Counted from the first letter of the stretch, positions 1-9,893 are shown. The stretch: DNA of 64,000 bases from Winogradskyella psychrotolerans RS-3 (GCF_000427335.1 NZ_ATMR01000128.1:62001-126000), one strand, 5' to 3'. Notes: a model not told the origin generated them from the sequence alone. Numbers and translations are program-made.

Positions 1-3000
1 ACTAGCGGAGCAGATGATGGAACAGACGGAACACTACGAAATGAAATTGCAGACACACCAATTGGTGGCGTAATAACTTTTGACACATCAGTGACAACAG
101 TAACTTTAAATAGCGAACTTGTAATTGATAAAGATTTAATAATTAGTGGGAATTCAATAACACCATTAACTATAGATGCTAATAATAATGGTAGAGTATT
201 TAATATCACTACAGGCTTAGTCGTATTAAATGACTTAATGTTAATCAACGGTCTTGATGTTGATGGTGGTGCCATTTATATGACAAACGCAGTTGTAACG
301 ATTAACAATTCAACAATATCAGGAAATACAGCTAATGGAGCTTCAGGTTCTGGCGGTGGGATTTTTAATGATGTAGGTGGAGTTCTAGTCGTTAATAATT
401 CTGAAATTTCAAACAATACAGCGAATAGAGCAGGTGGTGGAATTGAGGATAATTCTGGTGCAGGATTATCAATCACATTATTGAATGTTAATTTAGATAA
501 TAACAATGCAGGTATCGCACCTGCAACAGCAGCTCCAGGAAATGGAGGTGGATTGCATATTACAGGAGCAGGAAGTGCTATTATTACTGGAGGTACTGTA
601 AATGGAAACGTCGCTGGTAAAGAAGGTGGTGGACTATGGAATGGTAGTGGTGTTTTAGATGTAATTGATGTCACAATAACAGAAAACTCAGCTGTAGGTG
701 ATGCTACAGGTGGAGGTGCTATTTATAATAATGGTAACGGAACTATAAATATTTCAGCAGGAACAATATTATCAGGCAATATAGCTTCAGGAGCAACTCC
801 AGGAGGACGTGGTGGTGCTATTTTTAATAATACAGATGGGATTTTAAATCTAGCAAATGGATTGGTAATTACAGGAAACTATGCCAGTAGAGCAGGTGGA
901 GCGATTGAAGATAGCTCAAACGGCACTTTAATTTTATCGGGTGTTACACTTACAGGAAATGCTGCAGGTGTAGATATCGGATTAGGAAATACAATTACAC
1001 CAAATCCTGGAAATGGTGGCGCTGTACATTTATCTGGTACAACCAATGCAACAATTTCTGGGTTTTCAACAGTTTCAAATAATTATGCAGCTAAAGAAGG
1101 CGGTGGATTATGGAATAACTTAGGAACCATGGATGTTAGCTTAACTTTTTTGGATGCTAATATCGCTTCAGGAGATGAGGCAACTGATGGTGGTGGTGCT
1201 ATTTTTAATAATGGTGGAACTTTAGTTGTAGGTAATGCCGCAGCTATAACAAATAATATCGCTAATGGAACTTCAGGTTCTGGTGGTGGAATTTTAAGTA
1301 CAGATGGAGCTGTTACAATTACAGATGCTGTTTTGGCTTTTAATCAATCTAACCGTGCGGGTGGAGCAATTGAAATTATAGATGGTTCTATCGATTTCTC
1401 AGGAAACTACAATGTAAGTGGTAACAATACAGGTGTTGCGCCAGCAGTAGCAAGTCCAGGTAATGGAGGAGGACTTCATATTAGTGGATCAGGAACAGCA
1501 ACACTAACAGGAGGTACAATGAGTGATAATGTGGCTGCTAGAGAAGGTGGAGCTTTATGGAATAGTACGGCAACAATGAATGTAGATGGAGTATTAATTA
1601 GCGGGAATGTGGCAAGTGGACCAGCAGCAGATGATGGTGGTGCCGGAATTTTTAATAATGGTGGAACATTAATCGTTCAAAATAATACAACAATAAACAA
1701 TAATATAGCAGATGGAGCTTCAGGTTCTGGTGGTGGTATATTAACAATTGGTGGTGATGTTACCGTAACGAGTTCTACAATTACGATGAATCAGGCCAAT
1801 AGAGCTGGTGGTGGAATTGAACATGCTGGTGGAACTTTAAATCTTATAGATACAACCTTAGATATGAATAATGCAGGAGTTTCTCCGGCAATGGCTGCGC
1901 CAGGATCTGGTGGTGGACTTCATGTATCTGGTGCTGCGACAACGAACATTACAGGTGGTACAACTAACAACAATATTGCCGCTAATGAAGGTGGTGGTTT
2001 ATGGAATGGTTCAGGAGTAATGACTATTGTAAATCATATGGTTGATGGAAATACAGCTTCAGGAAATGATGCTATGACAGCAGGTGCTGCTGGTGGAGGT
2101 GGAATTTATAATGAAGGTGGAACACTTGATCTTTCAGGAACAACTGAAATTACAAACAATAGCGCTGATGGAGCACATTCTACTGGTGGCGGAATTTTAA
2201 ACGCAGCAGGTACTTTAATGGCGAACGGAATTACAATTGCTTTTAATGAATCTAATAGAGCAGGTGGTGGAATTGAAACTAATGGAAGTGGACCAGTATT
2301 ATTGACTGATGTAAGCTTGAATAATAATATAACAGGAGTTGTAACAGGAACAGGTGCACCCGGAAATGGTGGTGGACTTCACGTAAGTGGAGATAGCACT
2401 GTTGATATTGTTGGTGGAACTGTAAATGTAAATAATGCTGCTCGTGAAGGTGGTGGTTTATGGAATGGTTCTGGCATAATGACAACAGATAATGTTCTTG
2501 TGGATTCTAATATGGCTTTAGGTGCTGCAGCTGATGATGGTGGTGCAGGAATCTTCAATAATGGAGGAACGTTAAATATTACCAATGGCAGTATAATTTC
2601 TAATAATATGGCAACAGGAGCTTCTGCATCTGGTGGTGGATTATTGAGCACGGCTGGAGATGTTACTGTTATAGATTCAACATTTGATGGTAATGCAGCC
2701 AACAGAGCAGGTGGTGCTATTGAACTGATTGATGGTAACTTAATGTTTTCAAATTCAATAATGTCTAATAACGATGTTGATGGCTTAGCAGGAACTGCTG
2801 CTCCAGGAAATGGTGGTGGATTCCACGTTACAGGGATGTCAGGAATGCTTACAATTTCTACTAGTACGATAACAGGAAACGCTGCGGCTAATGAAGGTGG
2901 TGGATTATGGAATCAAGGAGGAACGATGATGACCGTTTCTATGTCTACAATAGATAATAATACAGCTGCTGAAGGCGGTGGAATTTATAATAACTCGGGG

Positions 3001-3744
3001 TCAATGACTTCGGTTATGACGAGTACAATTTCTGGTAACTCAGCATCAGTTTCTGGTGGTGGATTAACAAATAATGGAGCGAGTTTAGATCTTAATGCGG
3101 TAACTGTAGCAATGAATACGTCTGCCGGAATTGGTGGAGGTATTGATGCCGTTAATACAGTTACTTTAAAAAATACGATTGTAGCTTTAAACACTGCAGT
3201 TACAGGAACAGACGTATCAGGAATGCTAACATCAAATGATTTCAATTTAATTGGATCAGATGATTTATCAGTATTTACAACTCAAACTAATGATGTCGAA
3301 GGAGTAGATCCATTATTAGGACCGTTACAAGATAATGGAGGTGTTACATTAACACATCTGTTATTAACTAATTCACCTGCTTATGATGCTGGTGATGCAA
3401 CGGATATGTTTGTAGATCAAATTGGTCAGGTTGTATTTGGAGGAGCAAGAGATATAGGATCTGTAGAAGCACAAGTCGCTTTATCAGTAGATGATTTTAA
3501 TGCTGCTTCAGTTTTAAATCTTTATCCAAATCCAACAAAAGGACAATTTAATATTGTGATTGATAATTCGGTTTCTGGTGAAATAAAAGCTGAGGTTACT
3601 GCGTTATCTGGAAGGATAGTAAAGCAAGTTAAGATAGTGAATGGAACAAATTCCGTAGACATTAGAGGGGTGTCTGCTGGAGTTTATATTGTTAATGTAT
3701 TTACAGAACAAGGAAGAGTATCACATAAGTTGATTTTGGATTAA
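1..3744 (+). CDS. Giant beta-helix surface protein with choice-of-anchor Q region and T9SS sorting domain (5'-partial)
   Basis: The frame is open from base 1 with no stop upstream of the first GTG (91), so the start lies left of the window; 1247 residues are visible. The protein is very rich in Gly, Asn, Thr and Ala, with recurring GGG, NNTA and GGGLWN motifs, as in right-handed parallel beta-helix (pectate-lyase-like) surface proteins. Six long repeats of about 150 residues cover most of it. After them comes a segment with DPLLGPLQDNGG and THLL...SPAYDAG, the hallmark of choice-of-anchor Q proteins. The last ~75 residues, from LNLYPNPTKG to the final KLILD, are a type A T9SS sorting domain, so the protein is expected to cross the outer membrane and be attached to the surface or released. 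No catalytic residues are recognisable; adhesion is a guess. A strong terminator follows. Confidence 0.9.
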   Translation, partial: TSGADDGTDGTLRNEIADTPIGGVITFDTSVTTVTLNSELVIDKDLIISGNSITPLTIDANNNGRVFNITTGLVVLNDLMLINGLDVDGGAIYMTNAVVTINNSTISGNTANGASGSGGGIFNDVGGVLVVNNSEISNNTANRAGGGIEDNSGAGLSITLLNVNLDNNNAGIAPATAAPGNGGGLHITGAGSAIITGGTVNGNVAGKEGGGLWNGSGVLDVIDVTITENSAVGDATGGGAIYNNGNGTINISAGTILSGNIASGATPGGRGGAIFNNTDGILNLANGLVITGNYASRAGGAIEDSSNGTLILSGVTLTGNAAGVDIGLGNTITPNPGNGGAVHLSGTTNATISGFSTVSNNYAAKEGGGLWNNLGTMDVSLTFLDANIASGDEATDGGGAIFNNGGTLVVGNAAAITNNIANGTSGSGGGILSTDGAVTITDAVLAFNQSNRAGGAIEIIDGSIDFSGNYNVSGNNTGVAPAVASPGNGGGLHISGSGTATLTGGTMSDNVAAREGGALWNSTATMNVDGVLISGNVASGPAADDGGAGIFNNGGTLIVQNNTTINNNIADGASGSGGGILTIGGDVTVTSSTITMNQANRAGGGIEHAGGTLNLIDTTLDMNNAGVSPAMAAPGSGGGLHVSGAATTNITGGTTNNNIAANEGGGLWNGSGVMTIVNHMVDGNTASGNDAMTAGAAGGGGIYNEGGTLDLSGTTEITNNSADGAHSTGGGILNAAGTLMANGITIAFNESNRAGGGIETNGSGPVLLTDVSLNNNITGVVTGTGAPGNGGGLHVSGDSTVDIVGGTVNVNNAAREGGGLWNGSGIMTTDNVLVDSNMALGAAADDGGAGIFNNGGTLNITNGSIISNNMATGASASGGGLLSTAGDVTVIDSTFDGNAANRAGGAIELIDGNLMFSNSIMSNNDVDGLAGTAAPGNGGGFHVTGMSGMLTISTSTITGNAAANEGGGLWNQGGTMMTVSMSTIDNNTAAEGGGIYNNSGSMTSVMTSTISGNSASVSGGGLTNNGASLDLNAVTVAMNTSAGIGGGIDAVNTVTLKNTIVALNTAVTGTDVSGMLTSNDFNLIGSDDLSVFTTQTNDVEGVDPLLGPLQDNGGVTLTHLLLTNSPAYDAGDATDMFVDQIGQVVFGGARDIGSVEAQVALSVDDFNAASVLNLYPNPTKGQFNIVIDNSVSGEIKAEVTALSGRIVKQVKIVNGTNSVDIRGVSAGVYIVNVFTEQGRVSHKLILD
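622..2910 (+). repeat. Six-copy ~450-bp coding super-repeat in the beta-helix protein
   Basis: The motif encoding E-G-G-(G/A)-L-W-N begins at 622, 1096, 1543, 1987, 2446 and 2893. The steps are 474, 447, 444, 459 and 447 bases, all multiples of three (148 to 158 codons). Each unit also carries PGNGGG(L/F)H(V/I)(S/T)G about 35 codons earlier and NRAGG(G/A)IE further upstream, in the same order. Nucleotide identity between copies is diverged rather than perfect, so this is an old, protein-level repeat. Confidence 0.85.
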
Positions 3745-3769
3745 TAGTTAGTAATTACTTAATAATTGA

Positions 3770-3799
3770 AAAGACCATCGAAAGATGGTCTTTTTCTTT
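3770..3799 (+). terminator. Rho-independent terminator of the beta-helix gene
   Basis: AAAGACCATC, loop GAAA, GATGGTCTTT, then a T-rich tract (TTTCTTTT), 25 bases after the stop codon. Confidence 0.85.
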
Positions 3800-3887
3800 T
3801 TTATTAAAATCAATAGTTTTTTCTGCAAGTCTTGTAAGTGAATCCAACTAAGAATTATCATTTAATTTATAGACAAAAAGGTGTAAT

Positions 3888-3919
3888 AAAAAGCGCAAGT
3901 TGTACAACTTGCGCTTTTT
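3888..3919. terminator. Perfect 32-bp palindrome, probable bidirectional terminator
   Basis: Two 16-base arms (AAAAAGCGCAAGTTGT and its exact complement) with A and T runs at the ends. It lies between convergent genes, so it can end the leftward Crp/Fnr transcript and back up the terminator at 3770. Confidence 0.75.
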
Positions 3920-4035
3920 AGCTATTAATCCTTAGGGGGAATAAATTAGTACAATTAGTTAGGGATTTGTACAGGTACAAAAATATAGGGTCTAATAGTA
4001 ATAAAAATTGATGTAGGTTAATAAATAGAGAAACT

Positions 4036-4620
4036 CTAAGAATTGTATAATTCTTTTCTAATGCGGCTTAAACTTTCGTTAGTAATACCTAAATAGGATG
4101 CTATATGATAATTCTTCAATTTTTTCTCGATATTATTATGAGTATCAAGGAAATCAAGGTAGCGATCTTTAGCGGATTGCGATAAACTAACGATAATTCT
4201 TTTCTGAAAAGCAGCAAAAGCTCTCTCTAGTTTCTTTCTAATGAAAGTTTCTACTTGAGGAATTTCGCTATATAAAAGCTCTTCATCAGATCTAGACAGA
4301 CTGTAGAGTGTTGCATCTTCAATAACTTCAAGATTCATAATAGCCTTTGATGCAGAAAAGTAAGCTGTGAAATCTGTAATCCACCAATCTTTTATGCCAA
4401 ATTGAACAGTGTGTTCTTTTCCCGATCTGCCCATGTAATACGTCCTTAAACAACCATCAGAGATATAAAACATATCATCGACAATATCATTGGCTTTAAA
4501 AATGATAGTTCCTTTTTTGTAATATTTTTTATGAAAAAGAGAAGACACAAATTTTAACTCTTCATCTGTAAATGAGAGTCCTTTATAAATTTCTTTGACT
4601 TTTGAAATATCGTTTTTCAC
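4036..4620 (-). CDS. Crp/Fnr family transcriptional regulator
   Basis: A 194-residue protein. An N-terminal cyclic-nucleotide-binding-like beta-barrel covers about residues 25-115 (KKGTIIFKANDIVDDMFYIS, then DGCLRTYY). A C-terminal helix-turn-helix lies near residues 165-190 (IASYLGITNESLSRIRKE). This is the common Bacteroidetes Crp/Fnr type, whose ligand is usually unknown; the conserved Arg-Ser phosphate-binding cassette for cAMP is not evident, so cAMP binding should not be assumed. No FNR-type Cys cluster is visible. It is transcribed leftward alone, between the 3888 palindrome and the htpG terminator. Its target genes cannot be read from the sequence. Confidence 0.9.
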   Translation of the reverse strand: MKNDISKVKEIYKGLSFTDEELKFVSSLFHKKYYKKGTIIFKANDIVDDMFYISDGCLRTYYMGRSGKEHTVQFGIKDWWITDFTAYFSASKAIMNLEVIEDATLYSLSRSDEELLYSEIPQVETFIRKKLERAFAAFQKRIIVSLSQSAKDRYLDFLDTHNNIEKKLKNYHIASYLGITNESLSRIRKELYNS

Positions 4621-4885
4621 TTTAAACTTAACTATAGTTGAGTTAAGATAGGTAAATACTTTTGAATGAGTTATTTAAATACGACACTTTAATTTAAAAA
4701 ATGTTGGCTAGCTTTTATTTAAAAGAAAAAAACCACTTTGAATTAACAAAGTGGTTTTGGTCTTGACTCTTGGCTCTAAAAGCGAAGCGGTCTTTAATCT
4801 ATTTAATCATATAGCTACGCTGATTATTTTTGAAAGCACGTTTTTGTTATCCATATTTAAAAAAAAATATGAGACAAAAATCTAC
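4621..4885. other. Intergenic region between crp-like gene and htpG
   Basis: About 265 bases, AT-rich. It holds the htpG terminator (4729-4758) and presumably the promoter of the Crp/Fnr gene. No ORF or RNA gene is recognisable. Confidence 0.5.
4729..4758 (-). terminator. Terminator downstream of htpG
   Basis: AAAACCACTTTG, loop AATTAA, CAAAGTGGTTTT. On the minus strand the stem is followed by a long T-rich tract, so it ends the leftward htpG transcript about 130 bases past its stop codon. Confidence 0.8.
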
Positions 4886-6796
4886 TTACTTTAATAATTC
4901 ATAACTACGCTTAATAAAGTTCGTTAACTCTTCTCCTTTTAAAAGGCCTTGAGATAAACGTGCTAAATCTAAACTTTGCGTAATTAAACGTTCTTGTTTC
5001 TTTTTGGTTTTAGTTTCTAAAATTTCACTAACCAAAGGAGAGTTGGTGTTTACGATAAGATTGTACATCTCTGGCATATTACCAAACATCTGCATTCCGC
5101 CGCCACCAGTCTGTTGCATCTCTTTCATACGACGCATAAATTCTGGTTGCGTAATAATAAATGGAGATGAATCGCTATCCATAGCTTCCAACTGTACAGC
5201 GAACTTTTCAGAAGGTATTACTTCTTTTAAGATGGTATCTAATTCTGTTTGTTGCTCTTCTGATAATTTAGAAATTGCAGTTTCGTCTTTCTTGATTAAA
5301 TTATCAATATGATCACCATCAACTCTAGCAAAAGAAACATTTTCTTTAGTAGATTCTAACTTCTGAATTAAATGCGGTACAATAGGAGAATCTAAAATTA
5401 ACACTTCATAACCTTTAGCCTTTGCAGCTTCAATATAACTGTGTTGTTGGTCTTTATTTGAAGCGTAAAGAATAACTAACTTACCATCTTTATCCGTTTG
5501 AGTTGCTTTTGTTTTGTTGAAAAGCTCTTCATACGTATAAAATTTACCATCAACTGTTGGGTATAAGGCAAAAGCATCAGCTTTTTCGAAGAATTTCTCT
5601 TCAGATAACATTCCGTATTCGATTACGATTTTAATATCATCCCATTTTGCTTCAAAATCTTCACGATTCGCGTTGAATAATGCTTTCAATTTATCTGCTA
5701 CTTTACGAGTGATGTAAGATGAAATTTTCTTCACAGCTCCATCCGCTTGTAAATACGAACGTGATACGTTTAATGGAATATCTGGAGAGTCAATAACACC
5801 ACGTAACATCGTTAAGAATTCAGGAACAATTCCTTCAACATTATCCGTTACATAAACTTGGTTTTGGTATAATTGAATCTTATCCTTTTGCATGTTCATA
5901 TCGTTCGTCATCTTAGGGAAATACAAGATTCCTGTTAAGTTGAACGGATAATCTACATTAAGGTGAATGTTGAATAAAGGCTCTTCAAATTGCATTGGAT
6001 ACAATTCTCTGTAGAAGCTTTTATAATCTTCATCTTCTAATTCCGTTGGTTGTTTTGTCCAAGCCGGATTAGGATTATTGATGATGTTATCAACCGTAAT
6101 TTGTTTGTGTGGCTCAGTTGTTTCTTTACCTTCAGCATCTGTAGTCGTTGCAGGAGTAAATTCTGGATCGTTTACTTCTTGAGTTCCAAATTTAATTGGA
6201 ATAGGCATAAACTTATTGTACTTATTAAGTAGTTCACTAATTCTATTGTCTTCTAAAAACTCAGTAGAATCCTCTGCAATGTGAAGAATAATTTCTGTTC
6301 CTCTGTCTGCTTTATCAGAAGGCTCTAATGTAAATTCTGGAGACCCATCACAAGTCCAATGTGCCGCATCAGCACCAGTATGCGATTTTGTAATAATTTC
6401 AACTTTTTCTGCCACCATAAACGCAGAGTAGAACCCAAGACCAAAATGTCCAATAATTCCTGAATCTTTTGCAGAATCTTTGTATTTATCTAAGAATTCT
6501 TCAGCACCAGAAAATGCCACTTGGTTAATGTATTTTTCAACCTCTTCGGCTGTCATCCCTAAACCTTGGTCAATGATGTGAAGTTTTTTTCCTTCTTTAT
6601 CAATCTTTACTTCGATAATAGGATTTCCATAGTCAGATTTAGATTCACCTATACTAGTAAGGTGTTTTAATTTTAGTGTGGCATCTGTACCATTACTAAT
6701 AAGTTCACGTAAAAAGATTTCGTGATCGCTGTATAAGAACTTTTTAATTAACGGAAAGATATTCTCTACCGATACATTAATACTTCCTTTTGTCAT
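4886..6796 (-). CDS. htpG: Molecular chaperone HtpG (Hsp90)
   Basis: At 636 residues this is full-length bacterial Hsp90, an ATP-dependent cytosolic chaperone that acts as a homodimer. The N-terminal GHKL ATPase shows the ATP-lid and Mg-site motifs: ELISNGTDA near residue 30, DQGLGM near residue 75 and GHFGLGFYSAFM near residue 115. The middle domain contains DNVEGIVPEFL and IDSPDIPLNVSRS. The C-terminal dimerisation region ends without the eukaryotic MEEVD tail. An Asp/Glu/Thr-rich linker (about 215-235) separates N and middle domains. It stands alone with its own terminator; 204 bases separate its start from the divergent FabH-like gene, so both promoters should lie there. Confidence 0.97.
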   Translation of the reverse strand: MTKGSINVSVENIFPLIKKFLYSDHEIFLRELISNGTDATLKLKHLTSIGESKSDYGNPIIEVKIDKEGKKLHIIDQGLGMTAEEVEKYINQVAFSGAEEFLDKYKDSAKDSGIIGHFGLGFYSAFMVAEKVEIITKSHTGADAAHWTCDGSPEFTLEPSDKADRGTEIILHIAEDSTEFLEDNRISELLNKYNKFMPIPIKFGTQEVNDPEFTPATTTDAEGKETTEPHKQITVDNIINNPNPAWTKQPTELEDEDYKSFYRELYPMQFEEPLFNIHLNVDYPFNLTGILYFPKMTNDMNMQKDKIQLYQNQVYVTDNVEGIVPEFLTMLRGVIDSPDIPLNVSRSYLQADGAVKKISSYITRKVADKLKALFNANREDFEAKWDDIKIVIEYGMLSEEKFFEKADAFALYPTVDGKFYTYEELFNKTKATQTDKDGKLVILYASNKDQQHSYIEAAKAKGYEVLILDSPIVPHLIQKLESTKENVSFARVDGDHIDNLIKKDETAISKLSEEQQTELDTILKEVIPSEKFAVQLEAMDSDSSPFIITQPEFMRRMKEMQQTGGGGMQMFGNMPEMYNLIVNTNSPLVSEILETKTKKKQERLITQSLDLARLSQGLLKGEELTNFIKRSYELLK

Positions 6797-7000
6797 GATA
6801 TATAGTTTTTTGTATAATTAATTTGAATGATTAGGTATAGTCAAATAAAATACCAAGACTTAAAATGTGACAAAGTGACATAAATACTATGCGTGCATAA
6901 CGAATGTAAATTCTAATAAAAATAAATTGTATCTTATATCTTAAATTGCTGAACTAAATAATAAGTTTTCCGATGTTTCGGAAACGAAAATAAATTTTCG

Positions 7001-8011
7001 ATGTACAATTCAAAAATAATAGGCTTAGGTAAATATGTGCCAGACAATGTTGTAACCAATGATGATTTATCTAAACTCATGGATACAAATGACGAATGGA
7101 TACAAGAACGCACAGGTATAAAAGAGCGTCGTTGGGTAGAAAAGGGTAGTGGAGACACTACGGCAACCATGGGAGTGAAAGCTGCTAAAATTGCTATTGA
7201 ACGCGCAGGTATTGATAAAGATGACATCGACTTTATTATTTTTGCAACCTTGAGTCCTGATATGTATTTTCCTGGTCCGGGTGTGCAAGTACAGTATGCT
7301 TTAGATATAAAAACGGTTGGAGCTCTTGATGTGCGTAATCAATGTTCTGGTTTTGTATATGCCATGTCTGTAGCCGATAATTTTATTAAAACAGGAATGT
7401 ATAAAAACATCCTTGTTATAGGTAGTGAATTGCATTCTTTTGGTTTAGATAAAACAACAAGAGGTCGTGGAGTCTCTGTTATTTTTGGTGATGGAGCAGG
7501 AGCTGCCATTTTAACAAGAGAAGAGGATAATTCAAAAGGAATTTTATCAACACATTTACATTCGCAAGGAGAACATGCAGAAGAATTAGTATTAATAGCA
7601 CCAGGAATGGGGAAACGTTGGGTTAGTGATATTCTAGAAGATAACGATCCTAATGACGAAAGTTATTTTCCGCACATGAATGGTCCGTTTGTATTTAAAA
7701 ATGCTGTAGTTCGTTTTAGCGAAGTGATTATGGAGGGCTTAATGAAGAATAATCTAGAAGTTGATGATATTGATATGTTAATTCCACATCAAGCGAATTT
7801 ACGTATTTCACAATTTATACAGCGCAAGTTTAAGTTGAGTGACGACCAAGTGTTTAATAATATACAGAAATACGGAAATACAACTGCAGCCTCTATCCCC
7901 ATTGCATTAACTGAAGCTTGGGAAGAAGGTAAAATAAAAGAAGGAGATACCGTTGTATTAGCTGCTTTTGGTAGTGGATTTACTTGGGGAAGTGTGATTA
8001 TGAAGTGGTAA
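7001..8011 (+). CDS. 3-oxoacyl-[ACP] synthase III family protein (FabH-like)
   Basis: At 336 residues this is a thiolase-fold ketoacyl synthase III. The Cys-His-Asn catalytic triad is visible: C115 in NQCSGF, H263 in PHQAN and N293 in YGNTTAAS. FabH enzymes condense acetyl-CoA or another acyl-CoA starter with malonyl-ACP to start fatty acid synthesis. The gene is not next to plsX, rpmF or other fab genes, so it may be a second paralogue for branched starters or a specialised ketosynthase rather than the housekeeping enzyme. A short hairpin (8016-8035) without a T tract follows the stop. Confidence 0.85.
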   Translation: MYNSKIIGLGKYVPDNVVTNDDLSKLMDTNDEWIQERTGIKERRWVEKGSGDTTATMGVKAAKIAIERAGIDKDDIDFIIFATLSPDMYFPGPGVQVQYALDIKTVGALDVRNQCSGFVYAMSVADNFIKTGMYKNILVIGSELHSFGLDKTTRGRGVSVIFGDGAGAAILTREEDNSKGILSTHLHSQGEHAEELVLIAPGMGKRWVSDILEDNDPNDESYFPHMNGPFVFKNAVVRFSEVIMEGLMKNNLEVDDIDMLIPHQANLRISQFIQRKFKLSDDQVFNNIQKYGNTTAASIPIALTEAWEEGKIKEGDTVVLAAFGSGFTWGSVIMKW

Positions 8012-8104
8012 ACAAATCCCTTTGAAAAAAGGGATCTCATACAGTTTAGATCAATATTATTGATTAAAAAACATCATGTTTTATAAGATCGAATAGTATT
8101 AATT

Positions 8105-8287
8105 ATGAAGAACAGTTTAGGATTTTTCGGATTTATTGCAATCATTTTTTTGACCTTCGGAATTACCTATTTAGATTTTGATAATTTGAATTTTGGATAT
8201 AATTATAAGGCTTATGCCATGTTAATTATTGGAATTTTATTATTTGGTTTTGTGCTTTATGGATTTAAAAAGAGCAGCAAAAAATAA
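8105..8287 (+). CDS. Small two-helix membrane protein, unknown function
   Basis: A 60-residue protein with two hydrophobic stretches: about 6-23 (FFGFIAIIFLTFGITYL) and 38-54 (AMLIIGILLFGFVLYGF). A basic KKSSKK tail would face the cytoplasm, suggesting a hairpin in the inner membrane. I do not recognise a family. It sits 12 bases upstream of the amidohydrolase gene and is probably cotranscribed with it; nothing else points to its job. Confidence 0.65.
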   Translation: MKNSLGFFGFIAIIFLTFGITYLDFDNLNFGYNYKAYAMLIIGILLFGFVLYGFKKSSKK

Positions 8288-8299
8288 AACATAGGCTTT

Positions 8300-9598
8300 A
8301 TGAACAAACTATTCTCTTTATTATTTTTAATTCTTTGTTCATATTCAAGTTTATTCGCGCAGCAAAAAGATACTTACATCAAAGCAGGTTTTTTATACGA
8401 CAGCGAAAATAATGTCCTCTTAAAAGATAAAGTCATTCATGTTAAGGAAAACAAAATCGTATCGATTGGTGCTTTTAATACCATTCCAGATGATGCTGAA
8501 ATTATTGATTTAACTGAATACACTGTCCTTCCAGGTTTAATTGATGCGCATACACATGTCCTTTTTTCTCAAGATGCAACCGAAGACTTTTCAGAACATA
8601 GCATCCATTCGCTCACTATGGAAAGTGATGCCATTAGAGCGCTCAGAGGATCAAAAAGAGCCAAGTCGTATTTAGATGTTGGAATTACAAGTGTAAAAGA
8701 CTTAGGTAATTCAGGACTTTTTCTAGATGTAGCGTTGCGTGATGCGATTAATGAAGGGACTATTGATGGCCCACGTATTTTTGTATCAGGACCAATTATG
8801 GCCGCTACAGGTGGTCAAGTTTATGGTGTATCTCCAAAACATCAAAATCTTATAGATTTAGAATACCGTATTATAAATGGAGTAGAAGATGCTCAAATTG
8901 CGGTTAGAGAACACGTAAATCAAAAGGTAGATGTTATTAAGATTTGTGCAGATAATATCCCGAATAATACACACCTATCCATTGCTGAAATGAAAGCGAT
9001 TGTAGAAACTGCAAAAACGTATAATCTTTCTGTTGTAGCGCATTCAATTACAAACCAATCCGCATGGAATGCCATACAAGCAGGTGTAGATGGCATTGAG
9101 CATGGATTTAAATTAGCAGATTCTACATTAACCTTAATGGCTAATAAAAAGGTGTTTTTGGTACCTACCGAAAATAGTAAAGCGTATATGAAAACGTATA
9201 GCGAACTTGCAGGTTATAACGATGGTGATTTAGGTTGGATAGATAATTATTTAGCTAGGATGAAAAATAGACTTGATAGGGCTATTCAAAAAGGCGTGAC
9301 AATTGTAGCAGGTTCGGATAACTATACTAATATTGGTGGAACGCGTGGCGAATCGTCAAGAGATATGTTTCGTACTTATTTTGAAGCAGGAATGAAGCCT
9401 TTAGATATTCTACAATCGGCAACTTATAGTTCTGCACTAAATTTAAATAAGCAAAATGAAATAGGAGTTCTTAAGTCTGGTGCAAAAGCAGATATTATTG
9501 CGGTCAAAGGACATATAACTACCGATTTTATAAATACAATAGAACAGGTTGTATTTGTAATGAAAGATGGAAAGGTCTACGTGAGCAAACACAATTAA
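8300..9598 (+). CDS. Secreted metal-dependent amidohydrolase (imidazolonepropionase-like)
   Basis: A 432-residue protein. A signal peptide (MNKLFSLLFLILCSYSSLFA, cleavage about residue 20) sends it to the periplasm. The amidohydrolase barrel shows the metal ligands DAHTH (H84, H86), a later VVAHSI His, EHGF, and the catalytic Asp in AGSDN. The flanking beta-sandwich is made by the N-terminus and by the C-terminal GVLKSGAKADIIAVKG and VFVMKDGKVY, both typical. Substrates in this family vary (Xaa-Pro peptides, cyclic amides, carbamates) and cannot be chosen here. Terminators at 9635 and 9801 follow. Confidence 0.88.
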   Translation: MNKLFSLLFLILCSYSSLFAQQKDTYIKAGFLYDSENNVLLKDKVIHVKENKIVSIGAFNTIPDDAEIIDLTEYTVLPGLIDAHTHVLFSQDATEDFSEHSIHSLTMESDAIRALRGSKRAKSYLDVGITSVKDLGNSGLFLDVALRDAINEGTIDGPRIFVSGPIMAATGGQVYGVSPKHQNLIDLEYRIINGVEDAQIAVREHVNQKVDVIKICADNIPNNTHLSIAEMKAIVETAKTYNLSVVAHSITNQSAWNAIQAGVDGIEHGFKLADSTLTLMANKKVFLVPTENSKAYMKTYSELAGYNDGDLGWIDNYLARMKNRLDRAIQKGVTIVAGSDNYTNIGGTRGESSRDMFRTYFEAGMKPLDILQSATYSSALNLNKQNEIGVLKSGAKADIIAVKGHITTDFINTIEQVVFVMKDGKVYVSKHN

Positions 9599-9634
9599 AC
9601 AATTTACATATTTTACTTAATTCATAAAACTAAA

Positions 9635-9666
9635 AAAAGCCCAAACAAAAATCTGTCTGGGCTTTT
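9635..9666 (+). terminator. Terminator after amidohydrolase gene
   Basis: AAAAGCCCA ... TGGGCTTTT with a 14-base loop, preceded by an A run, 37 bases after the stop codon. Confidence 0.75.
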
Positions 9667-9800
9667 CAGCTATTAACCAACTTAACTAACACTATTATAA
9701 AAATTAATTTATAATTACTATTACTTAAAACTTATACTACACTAGACGTAAAAAGTCCTATAATATTTCACAGGTTTTGACTTTTAACGTGTATTTAACA

Positions 9801-9828
9801 AAAACCCGAAACTTGCGTTTCGGGTTTT
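9801..9828. terminator. Bidirectional terminator for convergent genes
   Basis: AAAACCCGAAAC, loop TTGC, GTTTCGGGTTTT, followed by CTTTATTT. It is placed to end the leftward receptor transcript as well as rightward read-through. Confidence 0.8.
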
Positions 9829-9893
9829 CTTTATTTAATAGTTAAGAATTAACACTAACTATAAACATTCTTTTTAACTATTAAATAATGGGT

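Larger units (their letters stand above)
9599..9893. other. Convergent intergenic region with two terminators
   Basis: 295 bases between the convergent amidohydrolase and receptor genes, containing hairpins at 9635-9666 and 9801-9828. No coding or RNA gene is seen between them. Confidence 0.6.

Noticed and set aside
622..2910. CRISPR or tandem DNA repeat array
   Set aside because: Copies are diverged, all in frame, and contain conserved amino-acid motifs; no spacers or direct repeats of 25-40 bases.
6797..7000. HrcA/CIRCE-type operator before htpG
   Set aside because: No inverted repeat of the CIRCE form is seen in the divergent spacer, and htpG is not usually under that element.
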